Below, one piece after another: positions 32,634 through 43,200 of a DNA stretch of 64,000 bases; the stretch's first letter is position 1, and the number at the start of each line of letters is the position of its first letter. The notes below the pieces were generated by a model. It ran no database searches, was not told where the DNA came from, and was given only the letters and a program-made list of their open reading frames with translations. This DNA comes from DASXHY01 sp035552155 (GTDB lineage Bacteria > Verrucomicrobiota > Verrucomicrobiia > Limisphaerales > DASXHY01). A program made the translations under genes and the position numbers. The stretch is taken from NCBI GenBank assembly GCA_035552155.1, contig DASZLX010000027.1:1-64000 (forward strand), read 5' to 3'.

Positions 32634-34793
32634 ATGTCTTTTCCGTGCACATTGAACATCAATCTTTTTAGGTTATTCAAAAAATGCGGGAGGCTTTTTG
32701 CGCCCGCATCGGTAATTAAAATCGCAGCCCTTTCCGGTGTCATCGGCGGTTCGGGTATCGCCGTCGCGGCCGATGCTCTCTATACGTTTCCGGCGAATCA
32801 TCGGGCCGATATCAGCCTGGATAAGGGCTGGCGGTTTTTTCGCGAGGATGTGTCGGGCACCACGGAACCGGATTTCGATGATGCAAAATGGAACCCGGTG
32901 AATCTGCCGCACACGTGGAACAATCTCGACGGCCAGGATGGCGGCAACAATTATTATCGCGGCGTGGGATGGTATCGCAAACACTTCAAGGTGGACGACG
33001 CTTATGCGGGCCGCCGTTTGTTCCTGAAGTTCGACGACGCATTTAGCGCCACGGAAGTGTGGATCAACGGGCATCGGCTGGGCGAACATCGGGGCGGGTT
33101 TGCCGCATTCGTGTTTGACGCGACTCCTTTTCTCAATATTGGCGATGACAACCTGCTGGCCGTCAAAGTCAGCAACGCGTTCGATCCCGACATTCCGCCG
33201 CTCTCGGCGGATTTTACTTTTTTTGGCGGCTTGTATCGGGACGTGCACTTGTTGGTGACGGACGACTTGCAGATTTCCCCGCTGGATTACGGTTCGCCCG
33301 GAATTTACCTGAAAACCACGGATGTAAGCACTAATTCGGCGCGGTTGGAAGTGACGTCGGTCATCTCCAATGCCGCTCCGTCAGCCGCCACGGCGACCCT
33401 TCGCGCTGTGTTGGTGGACGCGAACAGCAAAGTGGTGGCGACGCTGGCCAGTCCGGTGGCGGTTGCCGGGGCAACCGCCTCCAATGTCGTGATGAGCGCC
33501 ACCATCGATCATCCCCATTTGTGGGATGGCGTGCGTGATCCCTATCTGTATCACGTCTTCGTGGAGGTGGAGCGTGGCGGAAAGGTGGTGGATGCGGTGG
33601 GGCAACCGGTGGGATTTCGCTGGTTTAATTTTGATCCGAACCACGGGTTTTTTCTGAACGGGCACTCGTATGATTTGCACGGCACGGCATTTCATCAGGA
33701 CGGGATCAATCGCGGGTGGGCGGTGGGCCAGGACCAGCGGGAGAAGAATTTTGCGCTGCTCCAGGAAATCGGCGCCACGGCGCTGCGGCTTTCGCATTAC
33801 GAGCACGCGGAGGGAACGTATGATTTGGCGGACAAGGACGGGATTGCGGTGTGGACGGAAATTCCGGTGATCAATTCCATCACCGAATCACCCGGCTTTT
33901 ACGCGAATGCGAAGCAGCAACTGACGGAATTGATTCATCAGCGCTACAATCACCCTTCCGTCATTTGCTGGGGAATTTACAACGAGATTACGCTTAAAAA
34001 AGGGCCGGTGACCACGAACCTGGTCAGGCAATTGGCGGCGCTGGCCGAGCAATTGGATCCAACGCGCCCGAGCACGTGCGCCATCGCCGGCAGTGACACC
34101 CAGCCGTCCAATTGGTACACCAAAATTTCGGCATTCAACAAATACCTGGGCTGGTACGGCGGCAAACTTTCGGACTTCGGCCCATCACTGGACCGCACGC
34201 ACGCGCGTTATCCGGATCGGTGCATCGGCGTGAGCGAATTCGGAACGGGCGCGAGCGTGGCGCAGCATTACGAGGAGCCGTACACCGCGCCGTCGCCGAA
34301 GGGAAAATTTCACCCGGAAGAATATCAAAATTTATTCCACGAGGTTTACTGGCAGGAACTGAAACGCCGGCCTTACATCTGGTGCAAATTCGTCTGGACG
34401 CTGGCCGACTTTGCGGCGGATGACCGGGATGAGGGCGACACGCCGGGCCGCAACGACAAGGGCCTCGTGACTTACGATCGCCAGACGCGGAAGGACGCGT
34501 TTTATTGGTACCAGGCCAACTGGACGACGAAGCCGATGGTTTACATCACGGGCCATCATTTCACGAACCGGCTGGCGGATGCGTTCACGGCCAAGGTGTA
34601 TGCGAATTGCGATGCCGTGGAGTTGTCCTTAAACGGGGTTTCACAGGGGACGCGCACGAGCACGAATTGCATTTTCACCTGGCCGATTCAATTACATCCG
34701 GGCGCGAATACCGTGCAGGCGGTGGGCAGGAAGGGCTCGGTGAGCGTTGCTGATTCGCTGAGTTGGGTGGCGCCGTCAGCGGCGCAAAAATAA
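32634..34793 (+). CDS. Exported GH2 glycosidase (beta-galactosidase-like)
   Basis: A 719-aa glycoside hydrolase family 2 protein. A long N-terminal signal region (about 1-46, hydrophobic core IKIAALSGVIGGSGIAVAA) precedes the sugar-binding jellyroll (WRFFREDVSGTTEPDFDDAKWNPVNLPHTW, YRGVGWYRKHF), an Ig-like domain (about 225-330) and the TIM barrel. Acid/base E451 in WGIYNEI and nucleophile E535 in GVSEFG are present. A C-terminal beta domain ends it (about 640-719). Substrate specificity (galactoside, glucuronide, mannoside) cannot be read from sequence. Export plus the adjacent GH5 gene suggests use of plant or algal polysaccharide. Confidence 0.85.
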   Translation: MSFPCTLNINLFRLFKKCGRLFAPASVIKIAALSGVIGGSGIAVAADALYTFPANHRADISLDKGWRFFREDVSGTTEPDFDDAKWNPVNLPHTWNNLDGQDGGNNYYRGVGWYRKHFKVDDAYAGRRLFLKFDDAFSATEVWINGHRLGEHRGGFAAFVFDATPFLNIGDDNLLAVKVSNAFDPDIPPLSADFTFFGGLYRDVHLLVTDDLQISPLDYGSPGIYLKTTDVSTNSARLEVTSVISNAAPSAATATLRAVLVDANSKVVATLASPVAVAGATASNVVMSATIDHPHLWDGVRDPYLYHVFVEVERGGKVVDAVGQPVGFRWFNFDPNHGFFLNGHSYDLHGTAFHQDGINRGWAVGQDQREKNFALLQEIGATALRLSHYEHAEGTYDLADKDGIAVWTEIPVINSITESPGFYANAKQQLTELIHQRYNHPSVICWGIYNEITLKKGPVTTNLVRQLAALAEQLDPTRPSTCAIAGSDTQPSNWYTKISAFNKYLGWYGGKLSDFGPSLDRTHARYPDRCIGVSEFGTGASVAQHYEEPYTAPSPKGKFHPEEYQNLFHEVYWQELKRRPYIWCKFVWTLADFAADDRDEGDTPGRNDKGLVTYDRQTRKDAFYWYQANWTTKPMVYITGHHFTNRLADAFTAKVYANCDAVELSLNGVSQGTRTSTNCIFTWPIQLHPGANTVQAVGRKGSVSVADSLSWVAPSAAQK

Positions 34794-34838
34794 GCGGCGT
34801 GGGGCAGCACTGTCAGCCATTGCGGGAGCGACCGGAGG

Positions 34839-35684
34839 CTAAAACCAGTTGTTGCGGTTGTTGCTCCATTGTCCCCAGCAACGCATGTCCTGAAACTTGC
34901 GCCATTCGACGTGGCAATCCATGAACAGGATGTTTCCCCCCGCGGGAATATTTTTATGCATGTGGCTGGAGGCGTAACCGCCGGGCAACTCGCTCGGGTT
35001 CGTGGAGGGAACGTTGAGAAAGCTTTGTGAGTTCGGGGTCGTAGCCGAACCGCCGTAGTTTCCCGAAGAAATCACCGCATCGGTCAACATTTCCGTGTCC
35101 GCCGTCCCGAAGGAATTGGTGTAAGGCTGGGTAATCTTGACGAGATAGCCCTTCGGACTGGCCAGGGTCTTGAGCAGGGTGGTGGCATCAGAAGCATATT
35201 TGCCCTTGGTTCCGTCCCTGCTGATGATCCACTGGTAGCCGGTGACGCGATGGTCGCTGGATCCGGTGCCGGTATAATACCACCAGAAATCCTGGTTCTG
35301 GGAAGTGAGAAGCACGCTGCCCGGACAATAAAAGATGCCGCGATAAATATTCGATGAACCGCCCGAGAGCGCATCGGCCATGGGCCGCGGGATGTCCCAA
35401 AGCGCGTTGGCGGAATTGGGCGGCGTCACGACCGGGCCCGTCGGGAGATTGTCCCGGTTGTCCGAAACGTACATCTGAATTGCCACGCCGATCTCGTGAA
35501 GATTGTTCGCGCATTTTGCCTTAAGGGCTCTTTCTTTCGCCGAGGCCAGGGCGGGCAGGAACATTGCGGCGAGAATAGCGATGATGGCAATGACCACGAG
35601 CAATTCAATGAGGGTGAAAGCGCGGTGTTTGAAGCGATTGCCCAGCGAACGGCCCTTTTTCGGGGCGGGGGAGTTGGTTGTCAT
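34839..35684 (-). CDS. Pseudopilin-like protein with N-methylation motif
   Basis: A 281-aa type IV pilin-like protein. After a basic leader, the class III signal AFTLIELLVVIAIIAILAAMFLPAL runs from about 23: Phe+1 and Glu+5 are present, but the residue before the cut is Ala, not the usual Gly. The globular part has KAKCANNLHEIGVAIQMYV and, near the end, an H-x9-D type motif (HMHKNIPAGGNILFMDCHVEW), as in the large pseudopilin family of Planctomycetes and Verrucomicrobiota. Probably processed by a prepilin peptidase and delivered by a machine like that at 1.8-8.1 kb. It is divergent from the GH5 gene. Confidence 0.87.
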   Translation of the reverse strand: MTTNSPAPKKGRSLGNRFKHRAFTLIELLVVIAIIAILAAMFLPALASAKERALKAKCANNLHEIGVAIQMYVSDNRDNLPTGPVVTPPNSANALWDIPRPMADALSGGSSNIYRGIFYCPGSVLLTSQNQDFWWYYTGTGSSDHRVTGYQWIISRDGTKGKYASDATTLLKTLASPKGYLVKITQPYTNSFGTADTEMLTDAVISSGNYGGSATTPNSQSFLNVPSTNPSELPGGYASSHMHKNIPAGGNILFMDCHVEWRKFQDMRCWGQWSNNRNNWF

Positions 35685-35738
35685 AGGAAGGTATGGATGA
35701 AATTAAATTAACAAACGCGAAGTCACCGACAAGGGCTC

Positions 35739-35757
35739 AAGTATGTGTCACATACTT
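35739..35757. promoter_or_regulatory. Perfect palindrome, possible operator
   Basis: AAGTATGTG-T-CACATACTT (9-bp arms, 1-nt centre) lies in the 194-bp divergent gap between the pseudopilin and GH5 genes, 55 bp before the former's ATG and 122 bp before the latter's start. The size and symmetry suit a dimeric regulator (LacI/GntR-type or CRP-like TGTG/CACA half-sites), but none is encoded beside it. Confidence 0.45.
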
Positions 35758-35878
35758 TAACGGGGTGGAATACACGCGCTTTTCGGGCCTTTTCGGCAAA
35801 TTTCGTAATTGAAATGCCGAACACCCCTCCAAAGGGGGATGCTGTGCGCGCAAAAACAATTCATTTTGTGGGGTACAT

Positions 35879-37615
35879 TTGAAAACATCTTTGCGACGGA
35901 AATTGGCGCGGAAAACCGGAACCCTTTTACTGGGGCGCTGGTTTTTCACCATCGGGATTCTCGGGCTGGGATCACTGTCATTGCCGGCAGCATCGCCACA
36001 AACTTTCCTCCACACGCGCGGCCAGGACATCGTGAATGAAAACGGCGATAAAGTGATGCTGCGCGGCGTCGGGTTGGGCAATTGGTTTCTGCCCGAAGGT
36101 TACATGTGGAAATTCGGCAATGAAGCCGATCGTCCGCGGCGCATTGAGAAGCTGGTCAATGATTTGATCGGTCCGGAAAACGCGAAACGGTTCTGGTCGG
36201 AGTTTCGGAAAAATTACATCGCGGAACCGGACATCAAACGCATTGCGGAACTTGGTTACAATTCGGTGCGCCCGGCCCTGAACTCGCGCTTGTTCGTGAA
36301 GGACGGAAATCCGGTCGTCTATTCGGAGGAAGGTTTTGCGCTGCTCGATAATCTCGTGAAGTGGTGCAAGGCCAGCGGGGTGTATGTGATTATCGACATG
36401 CACGCGGCGGTGGGCGGCCAGACCGGCCAGAATATCGATGATAGCGCGGATGATCGCCCGGACCTTTTTATCGACCCGAAATATCAGGACGAACTGGTTA
36501 ATCTATGGGTCACCATCGCCAAACGATACGCCAATGAGCCGGCAGTCGCGGGTTATGATTTGCTCAATGAGCCTTTGCCGGCGCGCACCGGCGCGGCCAA
36601 GGTTTACAAGGCGCAGTTGGAACCGCTTTACCAACGGATTACCAAGGCGATTCGCGAAGTGGATTCGCGGCACATGATTATTGTCGAGGGCGCGGATTGG
36701 GCAAATGATTGGTCGGTGTTCAGCAAGCCGTTCGATAAAAACATGGTGTATCAATTCCATTATTATTGCTGGGACAATCCGTCGAACCTGAAAAGCATCC
36801 AGCAATATCTGGATTACCGGAGCCGTTTCAACGCGCCGGTATGGGTGGGCGAGACCGGCGAGCGGGACGATACGATCTATTGGGCGACGACGGAATATTT
36901 CGAGTCGAATAACATCGGCTGGTCGTTCTGGCCGTGGAAGAAAATGGACACGCGGAACACGCCGTATTCGATCAAGACGCCGGCGGACTGGGAAGCGGTG
37001 GCCGATTACTCGCGCGGCGGGGCAAAGCCGTCGCCCGAACTTGCGCAAAAGGCTTTCGATGAATTGCTGACGAATATCCGCCTCGAAAATTGCGAGTGTT
37101 TTCCGGATGTCATCAATTCCATGATGCGCCGCGTGCCAGCGAGGATTGAGGCGGAAAATTACGGCGAAGAAGGCATAAACAAATCCTATTTCGTCAAAAA
37201 CGGCGGGCAGCATTCGGAGTTCTATCGCACATCCGAACCGGTGTCGATCCGCACGACGGGCACGAACCGCTGGCAATCCGGCCAATACATCAGCCTGGAT
37301 TCGACGGAGTGGACGCGATACACGGTCTCGAGCGATGAGTCCCGGGATTGCCAGATTATGGTCAAGGCCCGGGCCGCGAGCGGGCCGGTTACTCTCGAAA
37401 TTTCAGTCGGCGATCAGGCCAGGACCGTCACCCTCACGGACAAAGGGTGGAATGAAATTCCGGTGGGCCTGGTATCCGTGGCGCAGGGCGGGAACGACTT
37501 GAAATGCACGGTGAAGAGCGGCGCGGCGGATGTGGACTGGATTGAATTGCATCCGACGGAGAAAGGGCAGCGCGCATCCATCAGCGTGGCGCCGGCTGTG
37601 CCGACGGCGCAGTAA
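35879..37615 (+). CDS. Exported GH5 glycoside hydrolase with C-terminal carbohydrate-binding domain
   Basis: A 578-aa cellulase-family enzyme. TTG 35879 has GGGG about five bases before and starts a signal peptide (core FFTIGILGLGSLSLPAA). The GH5 barrel runs to about 400, with acid/base E231 in YDLLNEPL and nucleophile E325 in VWVGETGE; LRGVGLGNWF at the front and HMIIVEG are typical of the exo-glucanase/cellulase subgroup. A CBM6/CBM35-like domain follows (about 415-560, opening ARIEAENYGEEG). The substrate is likely a beta-glucan or mannan. The TTG could be replaced by a later start, but the signal peptide supports this one. Confidence 0.87.
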   Translation: MKTSLRRKLARKTGTLLLGRWFFTIGILGLGSLSLPAASPQTFLHTRGQDIVNENGDKVMLRGVGLGNWFLPEGYMWKFGNEADRPRRIEKLVNDLIGPENAKRFWSEFRKNYIAEPDIKRIAELGYNSVRPALNSRLFVKDGNPVVYSEEGFALLDNLVKWCKASGVYVIIDMHAAVGGQTGQNIDDSADDRPDLFIDPKYQDELVNLWVTIAKRYANEPAVAGYDLLNEPLPARTGAAKVYKAQLEPLYQRITKAIREVDSRHMIIVEGADWANDWSVFSKPFDKNMVYQFHYYCWDNPSNLKSIQQYLDYRSRFNAPVWVGETGERDDTIYWATTEYFESNNIGWSFWPWKKMDTRNTPYSIKTPADWEAVADYSRGGAKPSPELAQKAFDELLTNIRLENCECFPDVINSMMRRVPARIEAENYGEEGINKSYFVKNGGQHSEFYRTSEPVSIRTTGTNRWQSGQYISLDSTEWTRYTVSSDESRDCQIMVKARAASGPVTLEISVGDQARTVTLTDKGWNEIPVGLVSVAQGGNDLKCTVKSGAADVDWIELHPTEKGQRASISVAPAVPTAQ

Positions 37616-37624
37616 CTTCCCCGT

Positions 37625-38044
37625 TCAAATGTAATACATTTTTTCCTTCTCCGAACCTTCATCGAGGAGTTGTTGGAAAGTGATCTTGTCGGCCGCTTCA
37701 TCCGCGGCGGTTTTGAGCCGCTGCCAGGCGGAGCGGAGTTCCGGCGCGCAATTCGTATCGCTCAGGGCCGGTGTATCGAACACTTCGCCGTGAACGGCCC
37801 GCAAGACGTCGCCGAGGGAAATCGCCGCGGGCGGGCGCGCGAGCAAATAACCGCCTTCTTTCCCGCGCACACTTTTGGCGATGCCTTTTGCTTTCAGTTC
37901 GATCAGGATCTGGACGAGATAATTCGCCGGCACGTTTTGCGCTCCCGCGAGGTCCTCGACCCGCAACGCCGTTTCGTTGGGAAAATGGCGTGCCAGGCCC
38001 AACACCGCGCGCGTAGCGTAATCACTTTTGACCGAGAGCTTCAC
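37625..38044 (-). CDS. Rrf2-family transcriptional regulator
   Basis: A 139-aa winged-helix repressor. MKLSVKSDYATRAVLGLARH is the standard Rrf2 opening, followed by the recognition helix region VPANYLVQILIELKAKGIAKSVRGKEGGYLLARP and the dimer helix. Only one cysteine (NCAPE, about residue 99) remains where Fe-S members such as IscR have three, so cluster binding is unlikely and a CymR-like or other mode is more probable. It is convergent with the GH5 gene and divergent from tgt across the 38126-38232 stem-loop. Target unknown. Confidence 0.88.
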   Translation of the reverse strand: MKLSVKSDYATRAVLGLARHFPNETALRVEDLAGAQNVPANYLVQILIELKAKGIAKSVRGKEGGYLLARPPAAISLGDVLRAVHGEVFDTPALSDTNCAPELRSAWQRLKTAADEAADKITFQQLLDEGSEKEKMYYI

Positions 38045-38125
38045 TCCGGCAAGTTAATGGAGGACCGGTAAACTGCAATCAAAGAGGTTCAATCTTTCCC
38101 GGTTGCCGCCGAAAAGCTTCAAATC

Positions 38126-38232
38126 CCAAAATCCAAGCTCCAGAGAAATTCCAAATCTCAAAATCCAAAACGTGGGTGTGCAATAAGGATTTCCCAGTGA
38201 GCCTTGGCGCTTCTCTGGAGCTTGGATTTTGG
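38126..38232. repeat. Fold-back element with 22-bp perfect inverted repeats
   Basis: CCAAAATCCAAGCTCCAGAGAA (first 20 bases shown by its parts CCAAAATCCA and AGCTCCAGAG) at 38126-38147 is repeated in reverse complement at 38211-38232, enclosing 63 bp that contain a second AAATCTCAAAATCCA-like copy. It fills the divergent gap between the Rrf2 gene and tgt. It may be a small MITE-like insertion or a regulatory stem; neither is shown. Confidence 0.6.
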
Positions 38233-38279
38233 AACTTGGAACTTTTTAACTGCGCGCCTTTGCGTTAAACCTCTCCGCG

Positions 38280-39422
38280 ATGTTTGAACTGTTGAAAAGC
38301 GATTCCGCCACGCGGGCGCGCCTGGGCCGGCTGACGACCGCGCACGGCGTCATTGAAACGCCCGTGTTCATGCCGGTGGGCACGCAAGCGAGCGTCAAGG
38401 CCCTCGATCCGCGCGAGTTACTCGAGATGGGCACGCAAATTATTCTGGGCAACACCTATCATCTCAATATCCGGCCCGGCATGGAAATCATCCGCGCCGC
38501 GGGCGGGCTGCATCGTTTTATGAATTGGGAGAAACCAATACTGACCGACAGCGGCGGTTTCCAGGTTTTTAGTCTCGCCAAGATTCGCAAAATCAAGCCG
38601 CACGGTGTCGAGTTCCGTTCGCACATCGATGGCTCGCCGCTTTTTCTCGGGCCGAAAGAAGCCATGGAAATCCAGCGCACGCTCGGCTCGGACATCGCGA
38701 TGGTGTTCGACGAGTGCCCGCCGCACGACGCCCCGGCACGCGAACAAAAGCTGGCGGTGGAGCGGACCATCCGCTGGGCCGGCGAATGCCGCCAGCAGCC
38801 GCGCGCGCCGGGCCAGCTGGTTTTCGGCATCGTGCAGGGCGGTTCCAACGCCGCGTTGCGCGAGGAATGCGCGAAGGCGCTGGTGCCTTTGGACTTCGAC
38901 GGCTATGCCATCGGCGGGGTAAGCGTGGGGGAGCCGGAGCCGGAAATGTTCAAGGCGGTGGAATTGACGGAACCCTTTTTGCCCGCGCACAAGCCGCGTT
39001 ATGCGATGGGCCTCGGCACGCCCGCGCAACTCGTCGAGTTGATTGCGCGGGGGGTGGACATGTTCGATTGCGTGCTGCCGACGCGGGTTGCCCGCAACGG
39101 CACCGTGTTCACTCGCAAGGGCACTTACATTTTGAAAAACGCGGAAAACAAAATGAATTTCCGCCCGCTGGAAGACGGTTGCGAGTGTTTCGCCTGCCGG
39201 CATTTCACGCGTGCCTACCTGAGGCACCTCTACAACGCGCAGGAAATCCTCTCGATCCGGATGCTGAGCGTTCACAATTCGTATTTGTTTTTGAAAGTGA
39301 TGGCCGATGTCCGCGCAGCGATCGCAGCGGGAACGTTCGCGGATTTCCATCGCGAATTCGTGGCGAACTACCGACCGAGCCAGCGGGTTCTGCTGGCGCG
39401 CGCGACGGCCAAGGAGCGCTGA
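38280..39422 (+). CDS. tgt: Queuine/preQ1 tRNA-guanine transglycosylase
   Basis: A 380-aa enzyme that swaps guanine 34 for preQ1 in GUN-anticodon tRNAs. Catalytic Asp in LTDSGGFQVFSL (general) and DCVLPTRVARNG (nucleophile), the base pocket in GIVQGG, and the zinc site CECFACRHFTRAYLRHL followed by the distal His (SVHN). Full length and bacterial type. ATG 38280 follows a short leader. No queuosine biosynthesis neighbours are present. Confidence 0.96.
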   Translation: MFELLKSDSATRARLGRLTTAHGVIETPVFMPVGTQASVKALDPRELLEMGTQIILGNTYHLNIRPGMEIIRAAGGLHRFMNWEKPILTDSGGFQVFSLAKIRKIKPHGVEFRSHIDGSPLFLGPKEAMEIQRTLGSDIAMVFDECPPHDAPAREQKLAVERTIRWAGECRQQPRAPGQLVFGIVQGGSNAALREECAKALVPLDFDGYAIGGVSVGEPEPEMFKAVELTEPFLPAHKPRYAMGLGTPAQLVELIARGVDMFDCVLPTRVARNGTVFTRKGTYILKNAENKMNFRPLEDGCECFACRHFTRAYLRHLYNAQEILSIRMLSVHNSYLFLKVMADVRAAIAAGTFADFHREFVANYRPSQRVLLARATAKER

Positions 39423-39456
39423 GTTCAACGCCGATGCCGAAATGCAAAGGTGACTA

Positions 39457-39477
39457 AAAATCCGATGAACGGATTTT
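39457..39477 (+). terminator. Weak hairpin after tgt
   Basis: AAAATCCG (39457-39464) pairs with CGGATTTT (39470-39477) around ATGAA, 35 bases after the tgt stop. The stem is AT-rich and ends in TTTT; it could act as a weak terminator. The rest of the 282-bp gap to the sigma factor gene shows no other feature that I can support. Confidence 0.35.
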
Positions 39478-39704
39478 GAACAGGAGAAAACAGAGGCAAA
39501 CCTTTATTAGCCGTTCATTCCCCTCTTTTTCTCTGTTTCCTTATATAAAATATTCCGTTGCGCCTTTTGCATTCATTTAGGGGGCAAACTTTCTCCACTT
39601 TCCGTCTAAGAAACTGCCCCGGCCGGTGTCATAGATGGTGACGATGTCCTTTATACGACCAGGACGCCGGGGCGGTTGAACCCTTGAAACGGTCGAATGC
39701 CCGC

Positions 39705-40256
39705 ATGGCTGTGATGCAACGAGACCCGGTTAACGCCGAGCCGCCCAAAGCCGAAACGATTGAGGAGCTGTTTGCGGCCCTCGAATCGCCGCTACTGAAT
39801 TATGCCTTGCGGCTGGCGGGCGACCTGAGCATCGCGGAGGACCTCGTGCAGGAAGCATTCATGAAACTTCACGCCCAATGGGAGCAGATTCGCGAGCCGC
39901 GCCGGTGGCTGTATCGGACCGTGCATAATCTCGCGCTGAATCACCGGCGCGACTCGGGCAAAATCATCTCGCTGGACGCGACTGCCCGGGAGAGCGAGAG
40001 CCGCGACACCGCCGACCCGCAGCCGCTGCCGGATGAACAAATCGCGCGGCTCGAAGGCATTGGCCTGGTGCGGCTCGGGATCGCCGCGCTCGACGAACGC
40101 AGCCGCGAAGTGTTGCGGCTGAAATTCACGGAAAATTTATCATACAAGGAGATCAGCGCGCGAACTGGGCTCAAAACCGGCCACGTCGGCTACCTCCTGC
40201 ATCATGCCCTGAAAACGATGGCGGAAGAACTTTCAAAGAATGGAGTAGTTCCATGA
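39705..40256 (+). CDS. ECF-type RNA polymerase sigma factor
   Basis: A 183-aa sigma-70-family factor of the extracytoplasmic type. Region 2 (about 22-90) includes YALRLAGDLSIAEDLVQEAFMKLH and WLYRTVHNLALNHRR; region 4 (about 115-175) includes ALDERSREVLRLKFTENLSYKEISARTGLKTGHVGYLLHHAL. There is no region 3. ATG 39705 is chosen; ATG 39714 or TTG 39684 are possible. Its TGA overlaps the ATG of the next gene, whose first ~60 residues look like an anti-sigma domain, so the two form a sensor pair controlling, most likely, the genes behind them. Confidence 0.9.
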   Translation: MAVMQRDPVNAEPPKAETIEELFAALESPLLNYALRLAGDLSIAEDLVQEAFMKLHAQWEQIREPRRWLYRTVHNLALNHRRDSGKIISLDATARESESRDTADPQPLPDEQIARLEGIGLVRLGIAALDERSREVLRLKFTENLSYKEISARTGLKTGHVGYLLHHALKTMAEELSKNGVVP

Positions 40257-43200
40257 CTCCCGATTTTCCTCAAAACGAACGCGAGCAATTGGAAGCGAAA
40301 CTGACCGCCTTCCTGCTGGGCGAATTGCCGCCGGATGAAACAGTGGCGCTGTGCCAGGCGATGGAGCACGACCCGGAACTGGCGGCGCTTTATAAACAGT
40401 TGAAGGTCACGGTGGAACTGGTGCGCGAGAGCGCGGCTGAGCCGGTTACAGAAAAGGCTGCGCCCTCCGCGCCGTTGAAGCTGTCCGGGGAACGTCGGGA
40501 AAAACTCTTGGCGCAATTCAAAACGCTGGCGCCGGAGGAATTTGCGCAGCCTCGGCGCGTGATGGACTGGCTGATTCCGGTGGCTGCAGTTGCGGCGATG
40601 GTCATGATATTGGCCGCGCTTCTGTTGCCGGCATTGAGCCGTTCGAAGACCAGGGCTCAACATACTTCGGCAAAAACCGGGGTCATCAACAACCTGCGGC
40701 TGCTCGAGGGCGCGAAACAACAGTGGGCCTTGGAAAATAATAAGTCGGCGGACGCCGAACCCACGCTGAAGGAACTCAAACCGTATCTCGGACGCGGATC
40801 GAGCGAGAGTGGGATTCCGGCTGTGGCGGGAGAAACCTATGTGCCCGGCAAAGTGTCGGAGTCACCAGTGGCGGAGTTAAGCGCATCGCAGGCTCGGCGT
40901 ATGTTGAGTAAAGGAGATTTGAGCAAAGCGGAAAAGCGCGACGGCAACGTCGAGTTGTCTCTCGATGAACCCACGGGCGCGATCCTCGCGCAAAATAATT
41001 CCGAGCCGAAGCCTGCGAGTTCACCCGCGGTTACTACGGGAACGAGTAGTGTCCTGGCAAATCAAGAACCCCAAATCGTTTTGCCGGAAGGCGGCCAAGT
41101 CGCGGCGAATTACCAGTTTGGAATGGTGACCAATAGCCTGGCGTCTGCACTGGAACAACAATCGAACACTTTGCCTTCAGTGAACAATCCATTTGTTGCG
41201 CGATATGGTTACCTCGCGCTTCCGCCGGGGCAGGCGGTGGATTTGGGAGGGATTCAGCCGCAGACGGACCAGCGTAACTATGCCGAGAGCGGCAATATCA
41301 ACACGGAGAATGGTGCGCGAGGCTTCGATTGGTACCGGAATTATTTGCAGGGGGAGAGTTTAGGCGGCACCACCCCAACCGTTGCTCTGGCGACAAACGA
41401 AGTTGCCTCAAATAAAAACCCTATCCTTGGCGATCTGCCGAGCATGGGGCGAATGTTTCGAAGCAAAGACGAACTGGCTGACGCGAATAGGAGTCCGCGG
41501 GGCACGTTTCTCGGTGACGCGTCTCAAGACGATAAAATTAAATCCGCGCAGTTGGTTCAGGATGGGAAGCTTATGTTGCAAATGGGCAAGTCGGATGAGG
41601 CAGAAGGCAAATTGAAGGAAGCCCTGGCTCGCGATCCGAATAATCAGGCAGCTCTTTATTATGAGAACCTGGTGAAGCAAACCCACGAGCGACAGTTGGC
41701 GGATGGGCGGAATACGACCTCGATGCAGAAGATGACTGCGCTCGAAAATTTGGGTGATCGTCGCGCTAAAAATGATTCCACGATTTGGGTCGCACCCGGG
41801 GCGAGTCAAATGGGTGCAGTGCCGGGAGTGGCAGGCAATGCGTCGCAGATGCAGACGCACGCAGTCAAAGTCGACCCGCAGACATTTTATAGTGCGCTGC
41901 AAGCTGATCGTGTTCGGCAATCCGGAGGAGGCAGAGCCCCACTTCTGACCAATGATTCTCGCGGTCTGAGATACGTGACCGGTCTTGATCCGACGGCTGA
42001 GATCCAGACCGCGGTGAATCGTTTCCTTCACGATCAAGGCGTCAATTTAGGACCATCGGAAAGCGTGTTTTTCAATGACCGGCAGGGAACGCTTACCGTC
42101 CACGCCACCACTGAAGATTTGGATAAAATTCAGGTAGTGATGGATAAGTTAAATGCAAATCCTGCAAGTGGGCAATCATTCGCCCCTCTCGGCACGGTCT
42201 CAAAGGGCCAGCTTGCTGACGAGGACAAAAAGGTGAAGCTCGCGCAGGCCCAGGTGGACAAAATTCAGACGGATACCGATCAATTAATCACCAAAACGAA
42301 AGTGGTGCAGCAGGAAAAGGCTGCGGCTGATCAAAACGATACCGCCCTTCCCAAACCCGCCATCCCGCCACCGACGCCTCAACCCGAAATCCTCACGCGC
42401 GAGAACGCCTTCTCCACCTTCTCGCTGAACGTTAGCGATGTTTCGTTCAAGCTGGCCGCTGCGAGCTTGAAAAATGGCCGGTTGCCGGAACCGGCTTCCA
42501 TTCGGTCGGAGGAATTTATCAATGCCTTCGATTACCGCGATCCCGCGGCTCTTCCCGGAGTGCCGATTGCTTTTGCGTCCGAGCGGGTTGTTTATCCGTT
42601 TGCTCACAATCGCGAGCTGTTGCGCTTTTCGCTCAAGACCGCGGCGTCAGGGCGCGAGGCGGGGCGTCCGTTGAATATTGTATTGTTGCTCGACAATTCC
42701 GGCTCGATGGAGCGCGCGGATCGCGTGCGCATTATTCAGGAGGCGTTGCGCGTGCTCGCGGGGCAGTTGCAGGCGCAGGACACTTTCAGCATTGTGACTT
42801 TTGCCCGCACGGCGCGGCTGCGCGTGGATGGTATTCCCGGCAACCAGGCGGTTGCTGCCATCGCGGAAATCGCCGGGCTCACACCCGAAGGCGGCACCGA
42901 TCTCGGCGCTGCGCTCGATGTCGCGTATGAAACGGCGCTGCATCATTATCTCGCGAACGGCGACAATCGCGTCGTGATGCTCACGGACGGCGCGGCCAAT
43001 CTCGGCGACGTCAATGCCGGGACGCTCAAGCAAAAAGTCGAGGCGCACCGCAAACAGGGCGTCGCTCTCGATTGCTTCGGCATCGGCTGGGAGGGTTACA
43101 ATGATGACTTGCTCGAAGTGCTCACGCGCAACGGCGACGGACGTTATGGCTTCATCAATACGCCCGAGGAAGCCGGCACGGAATTCGTTGCGCAGATTGC

